Notes: a model not told the origin generated them from the sequence alone. 15,186 nt of DNA from Rhodocyclaceae bacterium (GCA_018262875.1 JADFDL010000018.1:1-15186), one strand, 5' to 3'; shown: positions 6,973 through 14,636, numbered from the stretch's first letter. A program made the numbers and translations.

Positions 6973-7302
6973 ATGATCGTCATCAACGGCAAAGAGATCG
7001 AGACCGACGCGGAAGGCTACCTGGCGCAACTGGACGACTGGTCGGAGGATATCGCCAGCCACCTGGCGCAGCAGGACAACCTGCCGCTCACGGCAGACCA
7101 CTGGAAGCTGCTCAACTGGATCCGCGCCTACTACCAGGAGAACGGCACGGCGCCGAACCTGCGCGTCATGCAGAAGCTGCTCAAGGATGAATTGGGCGAG
7201 GAGTGGTCGGACAAGCGGCGCCTGTTCGATCTGTTCCCCTACGGCCCGGCCAAGCAGGGCGCGCGCTACGCCGGCATGCCGAAGCCGACCGGCTGCGTCT
7301 GA
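6973..7302 (+). CDS. tusE: TusE/DsrC-family sulfur carrier
   Basis: The protein has 109 residues. DsrC-family proteins carry sulfur on a cysteine near a flexible C-terminus; TusE passes persulfide sulfur from TusBCD to MnmA for 2-thiouridine in tRNA. The start INGKEIETDAEGYL and the end FPYGPAKQGARYAGMPKPTGCV are family hallmarks. The penultimate Cys108 (CysA) is present. The second cysteine of dissimilatory DsrC (CysB, 11 residues earlier) is Ala97, so this is the TusE/RspA type rather than a sulfite-reduction DsrC. There are no dsr or tusBCD genes here. A purine-rich GAGAGA stretch near 6960 may serve as ribosome binding site. The IscR-like operator upstream would tie it to iron-sulfur status. 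Confidence is high for the family and good for TusE. Confidence 0.9.
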   Translation: MIVINGKEIETDAEGYLAQLDDWSEDIASHLAQQDNLPLTADHWKLLNWIRAYYQENGTAPNLRVMQKLLKDELGEEWSDKRRLFDLFPYGPAKQGARYAGMPKPTGCV

Positions 7303-7309
7303 ATACGTT

Positions 7310-7837
7310 CTAATGCAACCCGGCCTGCCCGACCCTGGGCGGCGCCGGGCTTTCCAGTTCCTGCCCGAGTTCCCAGTCGCTGTGGGCGACGGCCTTCTGC
7401 AGCATCGCCAGTGTGCCGTGAATGCCGCGCACGTCGAGCACGAAGTTGAGCGTGCGCTTGTTTCCCAGCACCAGTGCCACGGACGCATTCTGCTCCTGTA
7501 ATTGAACCTCGCATCCGGTCGCCAGGACGGGGTCGGCGCCGAAGGGCAATGCGCCGGCCTTGTCCTCGAAGCGCTCGCCGAAATCGACATCCGCCGTGCG
7601 CGCCTCGCGCTGGAACTCCTGGATGGCGCGGGCGCCCGGCGCGACGTAGCCGCTTTGCGGATTTTCCAGCCCGAGCAGCCGGCGCTCCGCTCCCCCCAGT
7701 TCGCGGGCCAGCTTGCGCACGACGCGCCGCGTCAGCCAGATGCGGAACTCCTCCTTGCCGGTGGTGTTGAGCCGCAGCAGGATGCGATCCTCCGCCGCCA
7801 TGAAAGTGACGTTGAGCTGCTTGATGTGATTGCCCAT
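7310..7837 (-). CDS. Conserved-looking hypothetical protein, 175 residues
   Basis: I do not recognise a named family. The protein is soluble with no signal peptide or membrane segment. The N-terminal third (QLNVTFMAAEDRILLRLNTTGKEEFRIWLTRRVVRKL) predicts beta strands followed by a basic helix. The middle (FGERFEDKAGALPFGADPVLATGCEVQLQEQNASVALVL) predicts beta strands and holds the only cysteine (near 108). The end, PAPPRVGQAGLH, is probably disordered. It starts 9 nt after the yaeQ stop on the same strand, so the two probably form an operon. Codon composition matches the neighbours, and coding is supported by that and by the tight spacing. The ribosome site is weak; Met13 (nt 7801) is a possible later start. 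Confidence 0.75.
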   Translation of the reverse strand: MGNHIKQLNVTFMAAEDRILLRLNTTGKEEFRIWLTRRVVRKLARELGGAERRLLGLENPQSGYVAPGARAIQEFQREARTADVDFGERFEDKAGALPFGADPVLATGCEVQLQEQNASVALVLGNKRTLNFVLDVRGIHGTLAMLQKAVAHSDWELGQELESPAPPRVGQAGLH

Positions 7838-7846
7838 GGCGGAAGT

Positions 7847-8386
7847 TTAGCCCAGCAATGTCACGGGTTCGATGTGCACCGTGCGCTCGCCGTCGGTCAG
7901 CCAGGCCTGGCCGTCCTGGATCGTGCATTGCAGGCTCATGTTGCGGTTTGCCAGCGCGGCGAGGCCTTGCGAAGCGGCCGTCGGCAAGCTCATCACGACG
8001 AGATTGCGCAGCCGCTCCAGCTTGTCGCGGTTCTGGTTCCACCAGAGGTCGGCGCCGCGCCCGCCGTAGCACAGCACGGCGACGCGATTCGCCTTGCCGC
8101 AGGCCTTGCGGATTTCGCGCTCGTCGGGCAGGCCGACCTCGATCCACAGGTCGATGGCGCCGGTGAGGTCTTTCTTCCAGAGATCGGGCTCGTCCTCAGC
8201 GGAAAGACCTTTGCCGAAAGCCAGATACTCTTCGGCATACAGGGCGAACGCCAGCAGCCGCACCATCATGCGCTCGTCCGTCTCGGACGGATGGCGGGCC
8301 AGCGTGAGGGCGTGGCCCTGATAGTAATTGCGGTCCATGTCCGCAATCTGCAGTTCGGCCTTGAAGATGGTGGATTTAAGAGCCAT
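7847..8386 (-). CDS. yaeQ: YaeQ family protein
   Basis: The protein has 179 residues (E. coli YaeQ has 181). It begins MALKSTIFKAELQIADMDRNYY and includes HALTLARHPSETDERMMVRLLAFAL (25-49), LSAEDEPDLWKKDLTGAIDLWIEVGLPDE (61-89), WWNQNRDKL (115-123) and CTIQDGQAWL, all strongly conserved in YaeQ. The family has a variant PD-(D/E)xK nuclease fold, with the acidic residues and Lys of DEPDLW and IDLWIEVG in the expected area, but no proven biochemical activity. E. coli YaeQ was once linked to RfaH-like activity, a link later disputed. The start at 8386 is set by homology; a longer reading to 8584 lacks support. The ribosome site is weak. One copy of the 24-bp repeat lies 24-47 nt upstream of the start. 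Confidence 0.92.
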   Translation of the reverse strand: MALKSTIFKAELQIADMDRNYYQGHALTLARHPSETDERMMVRLLAFALYAEEYLAFGKGLSAEDEPDLWKKDLTGAIDLWIEVGLPDEREIRKACGKANRVAVLCYGGRGADLWWNQNRDKLERLRNLVVMSLPTAASQGLAALANRNMSLQCTIQDGQAWLTDGERTVHIEPVTLLG

Positions 8387-8409
8387 GAGAAGAAGCAGCG
8401 CCCAAGCGC

Positions 8410-8433
8410 GCCGTGTTGTGGAGACTGACTTTC
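8410..8433 (+). repeat. 24-bp dispersed repeat, copy A (left of the restriction cassette)
   Basis: This is a degenerate 24-mer beginning GCCGTGTTG and ending CTGACTTTC. It agrees with copy B (14521-14544) at 21 of 24 positions and with copy C (14671-14694) at 18 of 24. It lies between yaeQ and mod in non-coding DNA. Confidence 0.6.
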
Positions 8434-8464
8434 TACCACACTCCCCTTGATCGATTCGTCCCGG

Positions 8465-8493
8465 TTGATGACGTTGGCGAAAGTCCCTATAGT
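8465..8493 (+). promoter_or_regulatory. Predicted sigma70 promoter of the mod-res cassette
   Basis: TTGATG (8465-8470), a 17-nt spacer and TATAGT (8488-8493) give a good sigma70 match. Transcription would begin near 8500. A 6-bp perfect hairpin (CGGCGC 8506-8511, GCGCCG 8516-8521) would then lie at the very 5' end of the message, about 22 nt before the mod ATG. Confidence 0.6.
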
Positions 8494-8543
8494 CGCGGGC
8501 TGGAACGGCGCGCTGGCGCCGGTCAGGACTTGCACGGAATTTC

Positions 8544-10148
8544 ATGCCCACACTCGATTGGCTCCACAAGCAGCAGGCGATCAAGGCCGCCGGCCGCGTG
8601 CCCTACCGGCTGCTGAATGCCGAGAGCGTCCATGGCCAAATTGACACGGGCGCCGCCGACAACTGGCTGATCCAGGGTGACAACCTCGAAGCCCTCAAGG
8701 CGCTGCTGCCGTTCTACGCCGGCCGCGTGAAGTGCATCTACATCGATCCGCCCTACAACACCCGCAGCGCCTTCGAGCACTACGACGACAACCTGGAGCA
8801 CAGCCAGTGGCTGTCGATGATGTACCCGCGCCTGGAACTGCTGCGCGAACTGCTCGCCGAGGACGGCAGCATCTGGGTGTCCATCGACGATAACGAGGCG
8901 CACTACCTGAAGGCGGTAATGGACGAGGTGTTCGGGCGGGGGAATTTTGTTACCAGCGTAATCTGGCAGAAACGGGTTTCACCTGCGAACGACGCAAAAT
9001 TATTTAGCAGCGACCACGACTACGTCATCGTCTATGCGAAGCAAAAGACAGGTTGGTCGTTAAACCGGCTCAACCGAACAGAGCTGCAAAATTCTTACTA
9101 CAAAAACCCAGACGAAGATCCGCGTGGCCCATGGAACTCAGTCACCTATACAGGAAACAAAAAACGTGAGGAGCGACCAAATCTGTACTACGGCATCGTC
9201 AATCCATTCACGGGCGCAACCGTATTCCCGCCAGAAACGCTGACGTGGCGATACGGGCAAGACACGCATAATAAGAATGTTGCGGAGAACTTGCTCTACT
9301 GGGGAAAAAACGGCAATTCGAAGGTGCCGAGATTCAAGATGTTCTTGGAAGACGCAGCGCCCGTTGTTCCCAGGAGCGTATGGGCTGCATCAGAGGTAGG
9401 AAGTACGCAGCAATCAATGACTGAACAGAAGGTGCTATTCAGCGAGGCATTTGGAACCCCCAAGCCAGAATTGCTTCTTGAGCGCATCCTTCACATCGCC
9501 ACCAACTCCAACGACCTCGTCCTCGACAGCTTCCTCGGCTCGGGCACCACGGCGGCGGTGGCGCACAAGATGGGCCGGCGCTGGATCGGCATCGAGATGG
9601 GCGAGCATGCGCGCACGCATTGCCTGCCGCGCCTGGAGAAGGTGATCGCCGGCGAGCAGGGGGGCATTTCGCAGGCGGCGGGCTGGCAGGGCGGCGGCGG
9701 CTTCCGCTTCTTCACGCTCGGCCAGCCGGTGTTCCTCGCCGACGGCGGCATCGATCCGGAGATCCGCTTCGACACTCTGGCGGCCTGGGTCTGGTATCAG
9801 GAGACGCGCACACCGTGGAAAGTCAGTCCCTGCGGGACGGCGCCCCTCACCCCGGCCCTCTCCCCGCAAGCGGGGCGAGGGGGCGAAGGGGCGATGCCGG
9901 GCACGCCTGTGCTGGGCGTCCATGAGGGCAAGGCTTACGCGCTGCTCTACAACGGCATCCTCGGCGATCGCCGGCCTCAGGGCGGCAACGTGCTGACTTC
10001 AGCGGTTCTGGATGCGCTGAAGGCGCTGCTGCCCGACCATGCCGGGCCGTGGACGGTGTTCGGCGAATCCTGCCGCCTGTCGCCGCGGCGGCTGGCGGCC
10101 GAGGGCGTCCGTTTCAAACAGATTCCCTACGAGATCAAGGCGCGCTGA
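8544..10148 (+). CDS. mod: Type III-like DNA adenine methyltransferase (Mod, beta class)
   Basis: The protein has 534 residues. It should methylate adenine in a short asymmetric site using S-adenosylmethionine and serve as the specificity subunit for Res. Catalytic motif IV is DPPYNT (68-73); motif X is KPELLLERIL (307-316); the AdoMet motif I is DSFLGSGTT (328-336). The order IV then I is the beta class used by type III Mod. Residues about 134-310 between them form the target-recognition region; their DNA is only about 49% G+C, against about 72% just downstream, which suggests exchange. Residues about 426-452 (KVSPCGTAPLTPALSPQAGR...) translate an inverted 24-bp repeat copy and a GC palindrome, an apparent in-frame insertion. 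The C-terminus (LGVHEGKAYALLYNGILGD to FKQIPYEIKAR) is intact. The stop is two bases before res. Confidence 0.93.
   Translation: MPTLDWLHKQQAIKAAGRVPYRLLNAESVHGQIDTGAADNWLIQGDNLEALKALLPFYAGRVKCIYIDPPYNTRSAFEHYDDNLEHSQWLSMMYPRLELLRELLAEDGSIWVSIDDNEAHYLKAVMDEVFGRGNFVTSVIWQKRVSPANDAKLFSSDHDYVIVYAKQKTGWSLNRLNRTELQNSYYKNPDEDPRGPWNSVTYTGNKKREERPNLYYGIVNPFTGATVFPPETLTWRYGQDTHNKNVAENLLYWGKNGNSKVPRFKMFLEDAAPVVPRSVWAASEVGSTQQSMTEQKVLFSEAFGTPKPELLLERILHIATNSNDLVLDSFLGSGTTAAVAHKMGRRWIGIEMGEHARTHCLPRLEKVIAGEQGGISQAAGWQGGGGFRFFTLGQPVFLADGGIDPEIRFDTLAAWVWYQETRTPWKVSPCGTAPLTPALSPQAGRGGEGAMPGTPVLGVHEGKAYALLYNGILGDRRPQGGNVLTSAVLDALKALLPDHAGPWTVFGESCRLSPRRLAAEGVRFKQIPYEIKAR
9819..9841 (-). repeat. 24-bp dispersed repeat, copy D (inverted, inside mod)
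   Basis: On the plus strand it reads AAAGTCAGTCCC, three bases, then the end ACGGC, the reverse complement of the A/B/C repeat. It matches the complement of B at 19 of 23 positions. It is translated within mod and abuts the palindrome that follows, so the two may have arrived together. The match is weaker than among A, B and C. Confidence 0.45.
9843..9891. repeat. GC-rich palindromic (REP-like) element inside mod
   Basis: The left arm (9843-9867, ending CTCTCCCCGC) and right arm (9870-9891, beginning GCGGGGCGAG) pair around the loop AA with a three-base gap. It has the look of the common intergenic 'CCCTCACCCC...CTCTCCCGC' palindrome of proteobacteria, whose translated form PLTPALSP is familiar at gene ends. 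Here it is read through in frame. Confidence 0.7.
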
Positions 10149-10150
10149 CC

Positions 10151-12883
10151 ATGAGCCTGACACTCAAGCATTACCAGACCGCGGCGCTCGACGTGCTGGC
10201 GCGGTTTTTCGATCTGTCGCGCGGGGCGGGCGATGAGGCGGCGCTGGATGCCGCCTTCCGCCAGACGCTGATCGAGCAGGAACTGCCGGCCGAGGCCATC
10301 CCGCCTTATCTGTCGCAGGGTTTTGCCGCGACGCCCTATGTCTGCCTGCGCATTCCCACCGGCGGCGGCAAGACCCTGCTCGGCGCCCATGCCGTCGCCT
10401 GCGCGGCGCGGCATTACACCGGCCAGGAGCGGCCGGTGGCGCTGTGGCTGGTGCCGACCAACACCATACGGAGCCAGACGCTCAACGCGCTGCGCCAGCC
10501 GGGCCATCCCTATCGCGAGGCGCTGGAACAGCATTTCGGCGTGGACGGCCTGCGTGTGATCGACATCACCGAGTGCGAGCAGTTGCGGCCGCAGGATTTC
10601 GGCGGCCGGGCCATCGTGGTGGTAGGCACCCTGCAGACGCTGCGCGTCGAAGACACTTCGGGCCGCGACGTGTATGCCTACAAGGAAGCCTTCGAGCCGC
10701 ATTTCGAGCGGGCGCCGGAGTTGGCAGGTTTCGAGTGCGTCGAAGAAAAAGACCTCGCGGCGCAGCCGTATCTGGGCCGTGCCGACCTGGGCCGCGTGAA
10801 GCGCAGCTTCGCCAACCTGATGTACTGGCACCGTCCGATCGTGATCATCGACGAGGCGCACAACGCGCGCGGCGCCCTGAGCTACGAGACTTTCGCGCGC
10901 CTGCGGCCGGCGGCGCTGATCGAGATGACGGCGACGCCCGTGCGCAAGGGCGCGCACCGCAGCAATGTGCTCTACCACGTCTCGGCCGAGGCGCTGAAGG
11001 CGGAGCAGATGATCAAGCTGCCCATCGTGCTGCAGGCGCATCCGAACTGGCAGGAGGCGGTGCGCGACGCGCTGCTGACGCGCAAGCGCCTGGCAGCGGA
11101 GGCAGCGAACGAAGACGACTACCTGCGGCCGATCCTGTTGCTTCAGGCGGAGGACAAGGCGGGCGAGGTGACGGTGGACAAGCTGCGCGCCCATCTTGTC
11201 GAGCAGGAACATGTCGCCACGGCGCGCATCGCCGTGGCGACGGGCACGCAGCGGGAGCTGGACGGCGTGAACCTGTTCGATCCGGCCTGTCCGGTGGAGA
11301 TCGTGATTACCGTAGAGGCGTTGAAGGAAGGCTGGGATTGCTCCTTCGCCTACGTATTCTGCTCCCTGCAGAAGATCGGTTCGAGCAAGGACATGGAGCA
11401 GTTGCTGGGCCGTGTGCTGCGCATGCCGTATGCGCGGCGGCGCAAGAGCGAACTGTTGAACCGTGCCTACGCCCACGTGGCCAGCGCGGAAACCCTGCAG
11501 GTGGCGAACGCGCTGGCCGACAAATTGGTGGCGATGGGCTTTGAGGAGCTGGAGGCGGCCCAGGCGGTGTTCCCCACCACGACGCCGCTGTTCGACGCGG
11601 TGGGCGGCGCTGCGGCCGGCCTCGTGCCGCCGCCGATGGAGTGGGTGCTGCCGCAGGCGCCGGCCCTGCCGGCGGCCGCGGCCGAAGCCGCCGGCATGAC
11701 GCTGGAGGCGCACCCGGCAGGCGGGTTCGCACTGTGCCTGTCGCAGCCGCCGACGGCGGAGGTGCGCGACGCTCTGCTCGCCGCGCTGCCGACCAAGAAG
11801 GAGCAGGAAGCCTTCGCGCATGCGCTGGATCGCTTCGAGTTGCGCCATCAGGCGCAGATGGCGCCGTCGCTGCGCGGCGTGCCGTTCCGGCCGCTGCCCC
11901 TGCTGTGCATTCGATTGGGTGGCGAGGGCGAAGGCGGGCAGGCCGACCTCGATCTGGCGGAGAAGGAAACGCTGGTCGACCTGGCCGGCTTCTCGCTCTC
12001 GGCGCAGGCGCCGGAATTGGCGGGGTTCGTGCCGGAAGCCGACCGCAAGCCCTATTTGCTGGACGTGGAGAACGGGCACTTGCGCATCGAGCAGGAGCAG
12101 GCAGCGTATGGCGTGAACCTCGATCTGGTGCCGACCGACGTGACGGAAACCGACCTGGTGCGCTGGCTCGACGAACGCCTGCGCACGGCGGGCGTGACGC
12201 AGTCCGAGCGGTTGGTCTGGCTGGGCAAGGTGCTGCGCTGGCTGCAACGGGAACGCAACTATTCGCTGACGGCGCTGGTGCGCCACCGCAACCAGTTGGC
12301 CGATGCGCTGGCGGAGCGCATGGCAGCGCTGCGCAGCGAGGCGCAGAAGGTCGGCTTCCAGATGACACTGCTGGGCGACGATCCGAGGGGCTGCGTGAGC
12401 GGGGACTATGTGTTCCGCTTCGGGCCGGGCGCCTATCCGGCGCAGCCGCCCTACTATCAGGGCCGCCATCGCTTCCGCAAGCATTACTACGGCGTGATCG
12501 GCGAGTTGAAGGATCCGCCGCCGAGGCAGACGGACCACGAGTTCCATTGCGCGGCGGCGCTCGACGAACATCCGGCCGTGCGCCACTGGGTGCGCAACCT
12601 GCCGAAGAGCGAATTCTCCTTCAGCCTGCCGACTTCGGGACAGAACTTCTATCCCGATTTCGTCTGCGAACTGATGGACGGCCGCCACTTCGTGGTGGAG
12701 TACAAGGGCGAGGGCTACAAGACCAACGACGATTCGCAGGCCAAGCGCCTGGTCGGCGAATTCTGGGCCGGGGCGAGCGGCAATCTCTTCCTGATGGCGG
12801 TGGAAAAGGATGGCCAGGGGCGAGATGTGCGGAAGCAGATCGAAGCCGCCATCGGGACCGTTGCCGGAGAGGGGAGCCGATGA
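10151..12883 (+). CDS. res: Type III-like restriction endonuclease subunit (Res helicase-nuclease)
   Basis: The protein has 910 residues and is a superfamily 2 helicase with a C-terminal nuclease. Walker A is PTGGGKT (69-75), the DEAH box is IIDEAHNARG (232-241), motif III is MTATP (259-263), and motif VI is QLLGRVLRMP (417-426). Near the C-terminus, FYPDFVCEL with VVEYKG (Pro835-Asp836, Glu850, Lys852) is a complete PD-(D/E)xK nuclease site. Such proteins complex with Mod and translocate or slide on DNA before cleaving near unmethylated sites. All key motifs are present, so the enzyme looks active. Length is close to EcoP1I-type Res (about 970). It follows mod by 2 nt; its TGA overlaps an ATG at 12880. 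G+C is high throughout, unlike the middle of mod. Confidence 0.93.
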   Translation: MSLTLKHYQTAALDVLARFFDLSRGAGDEAALDAAFRQTLIEQELPAEAIPPYLSQGFAATPYVCLRIPTGGGKTLLGAHAVACAARHYTGQERPVALWLVPTNTIRSQTLNALRQPGHPYREALEQHFGVDGLRVIDITECEQLRPQDFGGRAIVVVGTLQTLRVEDTSGRDVYAYKEAFEPHFERAPELAGFECVEEKDLAAQPYLGRADLGRVKRSFANLMYWHRPIVIIDEAHNARGALSYETFARLRPAALIEMTATPVRKGAHRSNVLYHVSAEALKAEQMIKLPIVLQAHPNWQEAVRDALLTRKRLAAEAANEDDYLRPILLLQAEDKAGEVTVDKLRAHLVEQEHVATARIAVATGTQRELDGVNLFDPACPVEIVITVEALKEGWDCSFAYVFCSLQKIGSSKDMEQLLGRVLRMPYARRRKSELLNRAYAHVASAETLQVANALADKLVAMGFEELEAAQAVFPTTTPLFDAVGGAAAGLVPPPMEWVLPQAPALPAAAAEAAGMTLEAHPAGGFALCLSQPPTAEVRDALLAALPTKKEQEAFAHALDRFELRHQAQMAPSLRGVPFRPLPLLCIRLGGEGEGGQADLDLAEKETLVDLAGFSLSAQAPELAGFVPEADRKPYLLDVENGHLRIEQEQAAYGVNLDLVPTDVTETDLVRWLDERLRTAGVTQSERLVWLGKVLRWLQRERNYSLTALVRHRNQLADALAERMAALRSEAQKVGFQMTLLGDDPRGCVSGDYVFRFGPGAYPAQPPYYQGRHRFRKHYYGVIGELKDPPPRQTDHEFHCAAALDEHPAVRHWVRNLPKSEFSFSLPTSGQNFYPDFVCELMDGRHFVVEYKGEGYKTNDDSQAKRLVGEFWAGASGNLFLMAVEKDGQGRDVRKQIEAAIGTVAGEGSR

Positions 12884-13011
12884 ACCCGTATCTTTCCGAC
12901 AGCGGATACGCTCCGAGGAGGGGTGAATCGAAGCGCGGCGCTTATCACATCCGAAAATGGAAAATCACGAAAAATCCTTTTGTATCAACAGGCTTTAATC
13001 ATCATGGCTAG
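12880..13011 (+). CDS. Possible small ORF (43 residues) coupled to res
   Basis: The ATG overlaps the res stop (ATGA), giving a 43-residue reading, MNPYLSDSGYAPRRGESKRG followed by a basic end. It overlaps the start of the next gene by 8 nt. I recognise no family. Its G+C falls towards the 3' end, and it could be the remnant of a longer gene or simply a gap between res and the AlbA-type gene. Coupled overlap is the only positive evidence. Confidence 0.3.
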   Translation: MNPYLSDSGYAPRRGESKRGAYHIRKWKITKNPFVSTGFNHHG

Positions 13012-14464
13012 CAAGCACTGGGTGGCAGGGGCATTGACCTGCCTGGAAGAAAGCCTGAGACCGGTGCCGCATGAGACCAATGAGATCGACTGGAAGATCA
13101 GCCTCTCGGAGAAGAAAGACCGCTTGATCGAACACCTGATTGCCTTTGCCAATTATCCGAACGGCGGCTTTCTGGTTTTCGGCGTGCGGGATGGTGACGG
13201 CCAACTTGAGCCGGTTGACCGGGATGCTGTCGCGGAAATCGCCAACACGCTGGCGAATCTGGGCCGCGATGCGGTGGAGCCGCCTATCGCCATCGACCAT
13301 GCCGTGGTCGAGTATCGCGGCGTGCCTGTACTGCTGGTGAGCATTCCCGAGCAACGCCACAAGCCGGTTCACCGGCGCGGCAAGTCCGTTGAGGAATCGT
13401 GGGTGCGCTCGGGCGGCACGACGCGCAAGGCGTCTCGCCAGGAAGTCGGGGCCTTGATGCTGAACAGCACGGCGCCTAGATGGGAAGAGTTGCGAGCTTC
13501 AGGCCTGTTATCGATAGACGAGGCGGTGGACAACCTCGATCTGGACACGATCGCTAAATTGCTGCAGCGGCCGTTGCCGCAAGAAAAGGATGCGCTTGCG
13601 GCATGGCTTGCGGACGAGGGCATTCTGGCGCCTGACGGCCGCGGCTATTACATTACCCATTTCGGCGCCGTGGCGGCGGCGCGCCGACTGGAGCGGTTTC
13701 CGGCGCTCGAACGCAAGCGCATCCGCGTCATTCGCTATCGCGGTACGAACAAGGTTGAGACGATCGACGAGTTGGTCGGGCAGCGCGGCTATGCGGTGGG
13801 GTTCGAGGGGCTGATCGGCCATCTCAAACGGGTGCTGCCGCATTCCGAGGTGATAGAGCAATCCCTGCGTGTCGAGGTGAGCGTCTATCCGGAAATCGCT
13901 CTGCGCGAATTGATTGCCAATGCCCTGATCCACCAGGATTTCACCGTGACCGGAGCGGGACCGATGGTCGAAATTTTCGACGACAGGATCGAGTTCACCA
14001 ACCCCGGCGGGCTATTGCCGGGCAAGCGTCCGGACCGCTTGATCGGCGCGACACCGGAATCGCGCAACGAGATTCTGGCATCGGCATTCCGGCGCTATCG
14101 GATTTGCGAGGAACGTGGCACCGGCTTCCAGAAGGTGGTGCAGTCGGTGGAGTTGTTCGGACTGCCGCCGATCATGTTTACCGTGATGGACAATGCCTTT
14201 CGCGTCACGCTGTTCGCGCCACGCAAGTTTGCGGAGATGTCTCAGAGCGAGCGCATCGAGGCCTGCTATCAACATGCGGTGTTGCAGTATTTATCGAGCC
14301 AGACCCTGACCAATAGTACGCTGCGCGAGCGCTTCAAGTTGCACGATAAGCAGCGTAACCAGATCACAAATCTGATCGGCGATGCCGTTGCTGCCGGAAG
14401 AATCAAGCGCAAGGACGCCGGGAGCGGCAACAAGTTCGCGGAGTATCTGCCTTACTGGGCCTGA
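13004..14464 (+). CDS. Schlafen/AlbA_2 domain plus GHKL-type ATP-binding protein
   Basis: The protein has 486 residues. The N-terminal AlbA_2 (Schlafen-like) domain (about 24-150) shows ETNEIDWK (24-31) and LIAFANYPNGGFLVFGVRDGDG (45-66). A second domain resembles HATPase_c_4: YPEIALRELIANALIHQDF (295-313, N-box type), MVEIFDDRIEFTNPGGLLPG (321-340) and RICEERGTGFQKV (366-378, G-box type). The end (about 415-480, NSTLRERFKLHDKQRNQITNLIGDAVAAGRIKRK) looks like a winged helix. Such proteins are usually annotated as DNA-binding transcriptional regulators, and AlbA_2/Schlafen relatives include nucleic-acid binding or RNase enzymes. As the last gene after mod-res it may regulate or add an effector function (inference). 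The ATG at 13004 is chosen because family homology starts soon after; a GTG at 12923 is possible but its GAGGAGG is too close. Confidence 0.85.
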   Translation: MASKHWVAGALTCLEESLRPVPHETNEIDWKISLSEKKDRLIEHLIAFANYPNGGFLVFGVRDGDGQLEPVDRDAVAEIANTLANLGRDAVEPPIAIDHAVVEYRGVPVLLVSIPEQRHKPVHRRGKSVEESWVRSGGTTRKASRQEVGALMLNSTAPRWEELRASGLLSIDEAVDNLDLDTIAKLLQRPLPQEKDALAAWLADEGILAPDGRGYYITHFGAVAAARRLERFPALERKRIRVIRYRGTNKVETIDELVGQRGYAVGFEGLIGHLKRVLPHSEVIEQSLRVEVSVYPEIALRELIANALIHQDFTVTGAGPMVEIFDDRIEFTNPGGLLPGKRPDRLIGATPESRNEILASAFRRYRICEERGTGFQKVVQSVELFGLPPIMFTVMDNAFRVTLFAPRKFAEMSQSERIEACYQHAVLQYLSSQTLTNSTLRERFKLHDKQRNQITNLIGDAVAAGRIKRKDAGSGNKFAEYLPYWA

Positions 14465-14520
14465 GTGCGCGCCGCCATTCGCAGTCCCATGGCTGCCAGA
14501 AAACCCGCGTCCTCATCGTT

Positions 14521-14544
14521 GCCGTGTTGCGGGGACTGACTTTT
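14521..14544 (+). repeat. 24-bp dispersed repeat, copy B (right of the cassette)
   Basis: It begins GCCGTGTTGCGGGG and ends CTGACTTTT. It shares 21 of 24 positions with copy A (8410-8433) and 21 of 24 with copy C. It starts 56 bp after the stop of the AlbA_2 gene and is in the same orientation as A. Confidence 0.65.
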
Positions 14545-14556
14545 CATGGCATCAGT

Positions 14557-14617
14557 AAATGGGGTAATGGAAGGTTTTTTTACCCGCGCCCCATTGTTTT
14601 GCACCGTTACCCCATTT
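14557..14617. repeat. Spaced inverted repeat
   Basis: AAATGGGGTAATGG (14557-14570) is repeated inverted as CCGTTACCCCATTT (14604-14617) with one mismatch and a 33-bp spacer. A further CCCCATT (14589-14595) lies inside the spacer. It may be a remnant of transposon ends or a binding site; no function is known. Confidence 0.55.
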
Positions 14618-14636
14618 CCGGAAAAGCAGAAGAAAA

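Noticed and set aside
6861..6992. Extension of the CDGSH gene to 6992
   Set aside because: It would run across the tusE promoter, operator and start; the start at 6860 has a better ribosome site and the family length.
10127..12688. An 853-residue open frame antisense to res
   Set aside because: It mirrors the GC-rich codons of res, has Arg/His/Gln-rich low-complexity translation and no domain; res has all its motifs on the plus strand.
11641..13011. A 456-residue plus-strand frame overlapping the res 3' half
   Set aside because: Composition is Gly/Arg/Ala-rich shadow coding; only its last 43 codons lie outside res, and these are listed separately as a possible small ORF.
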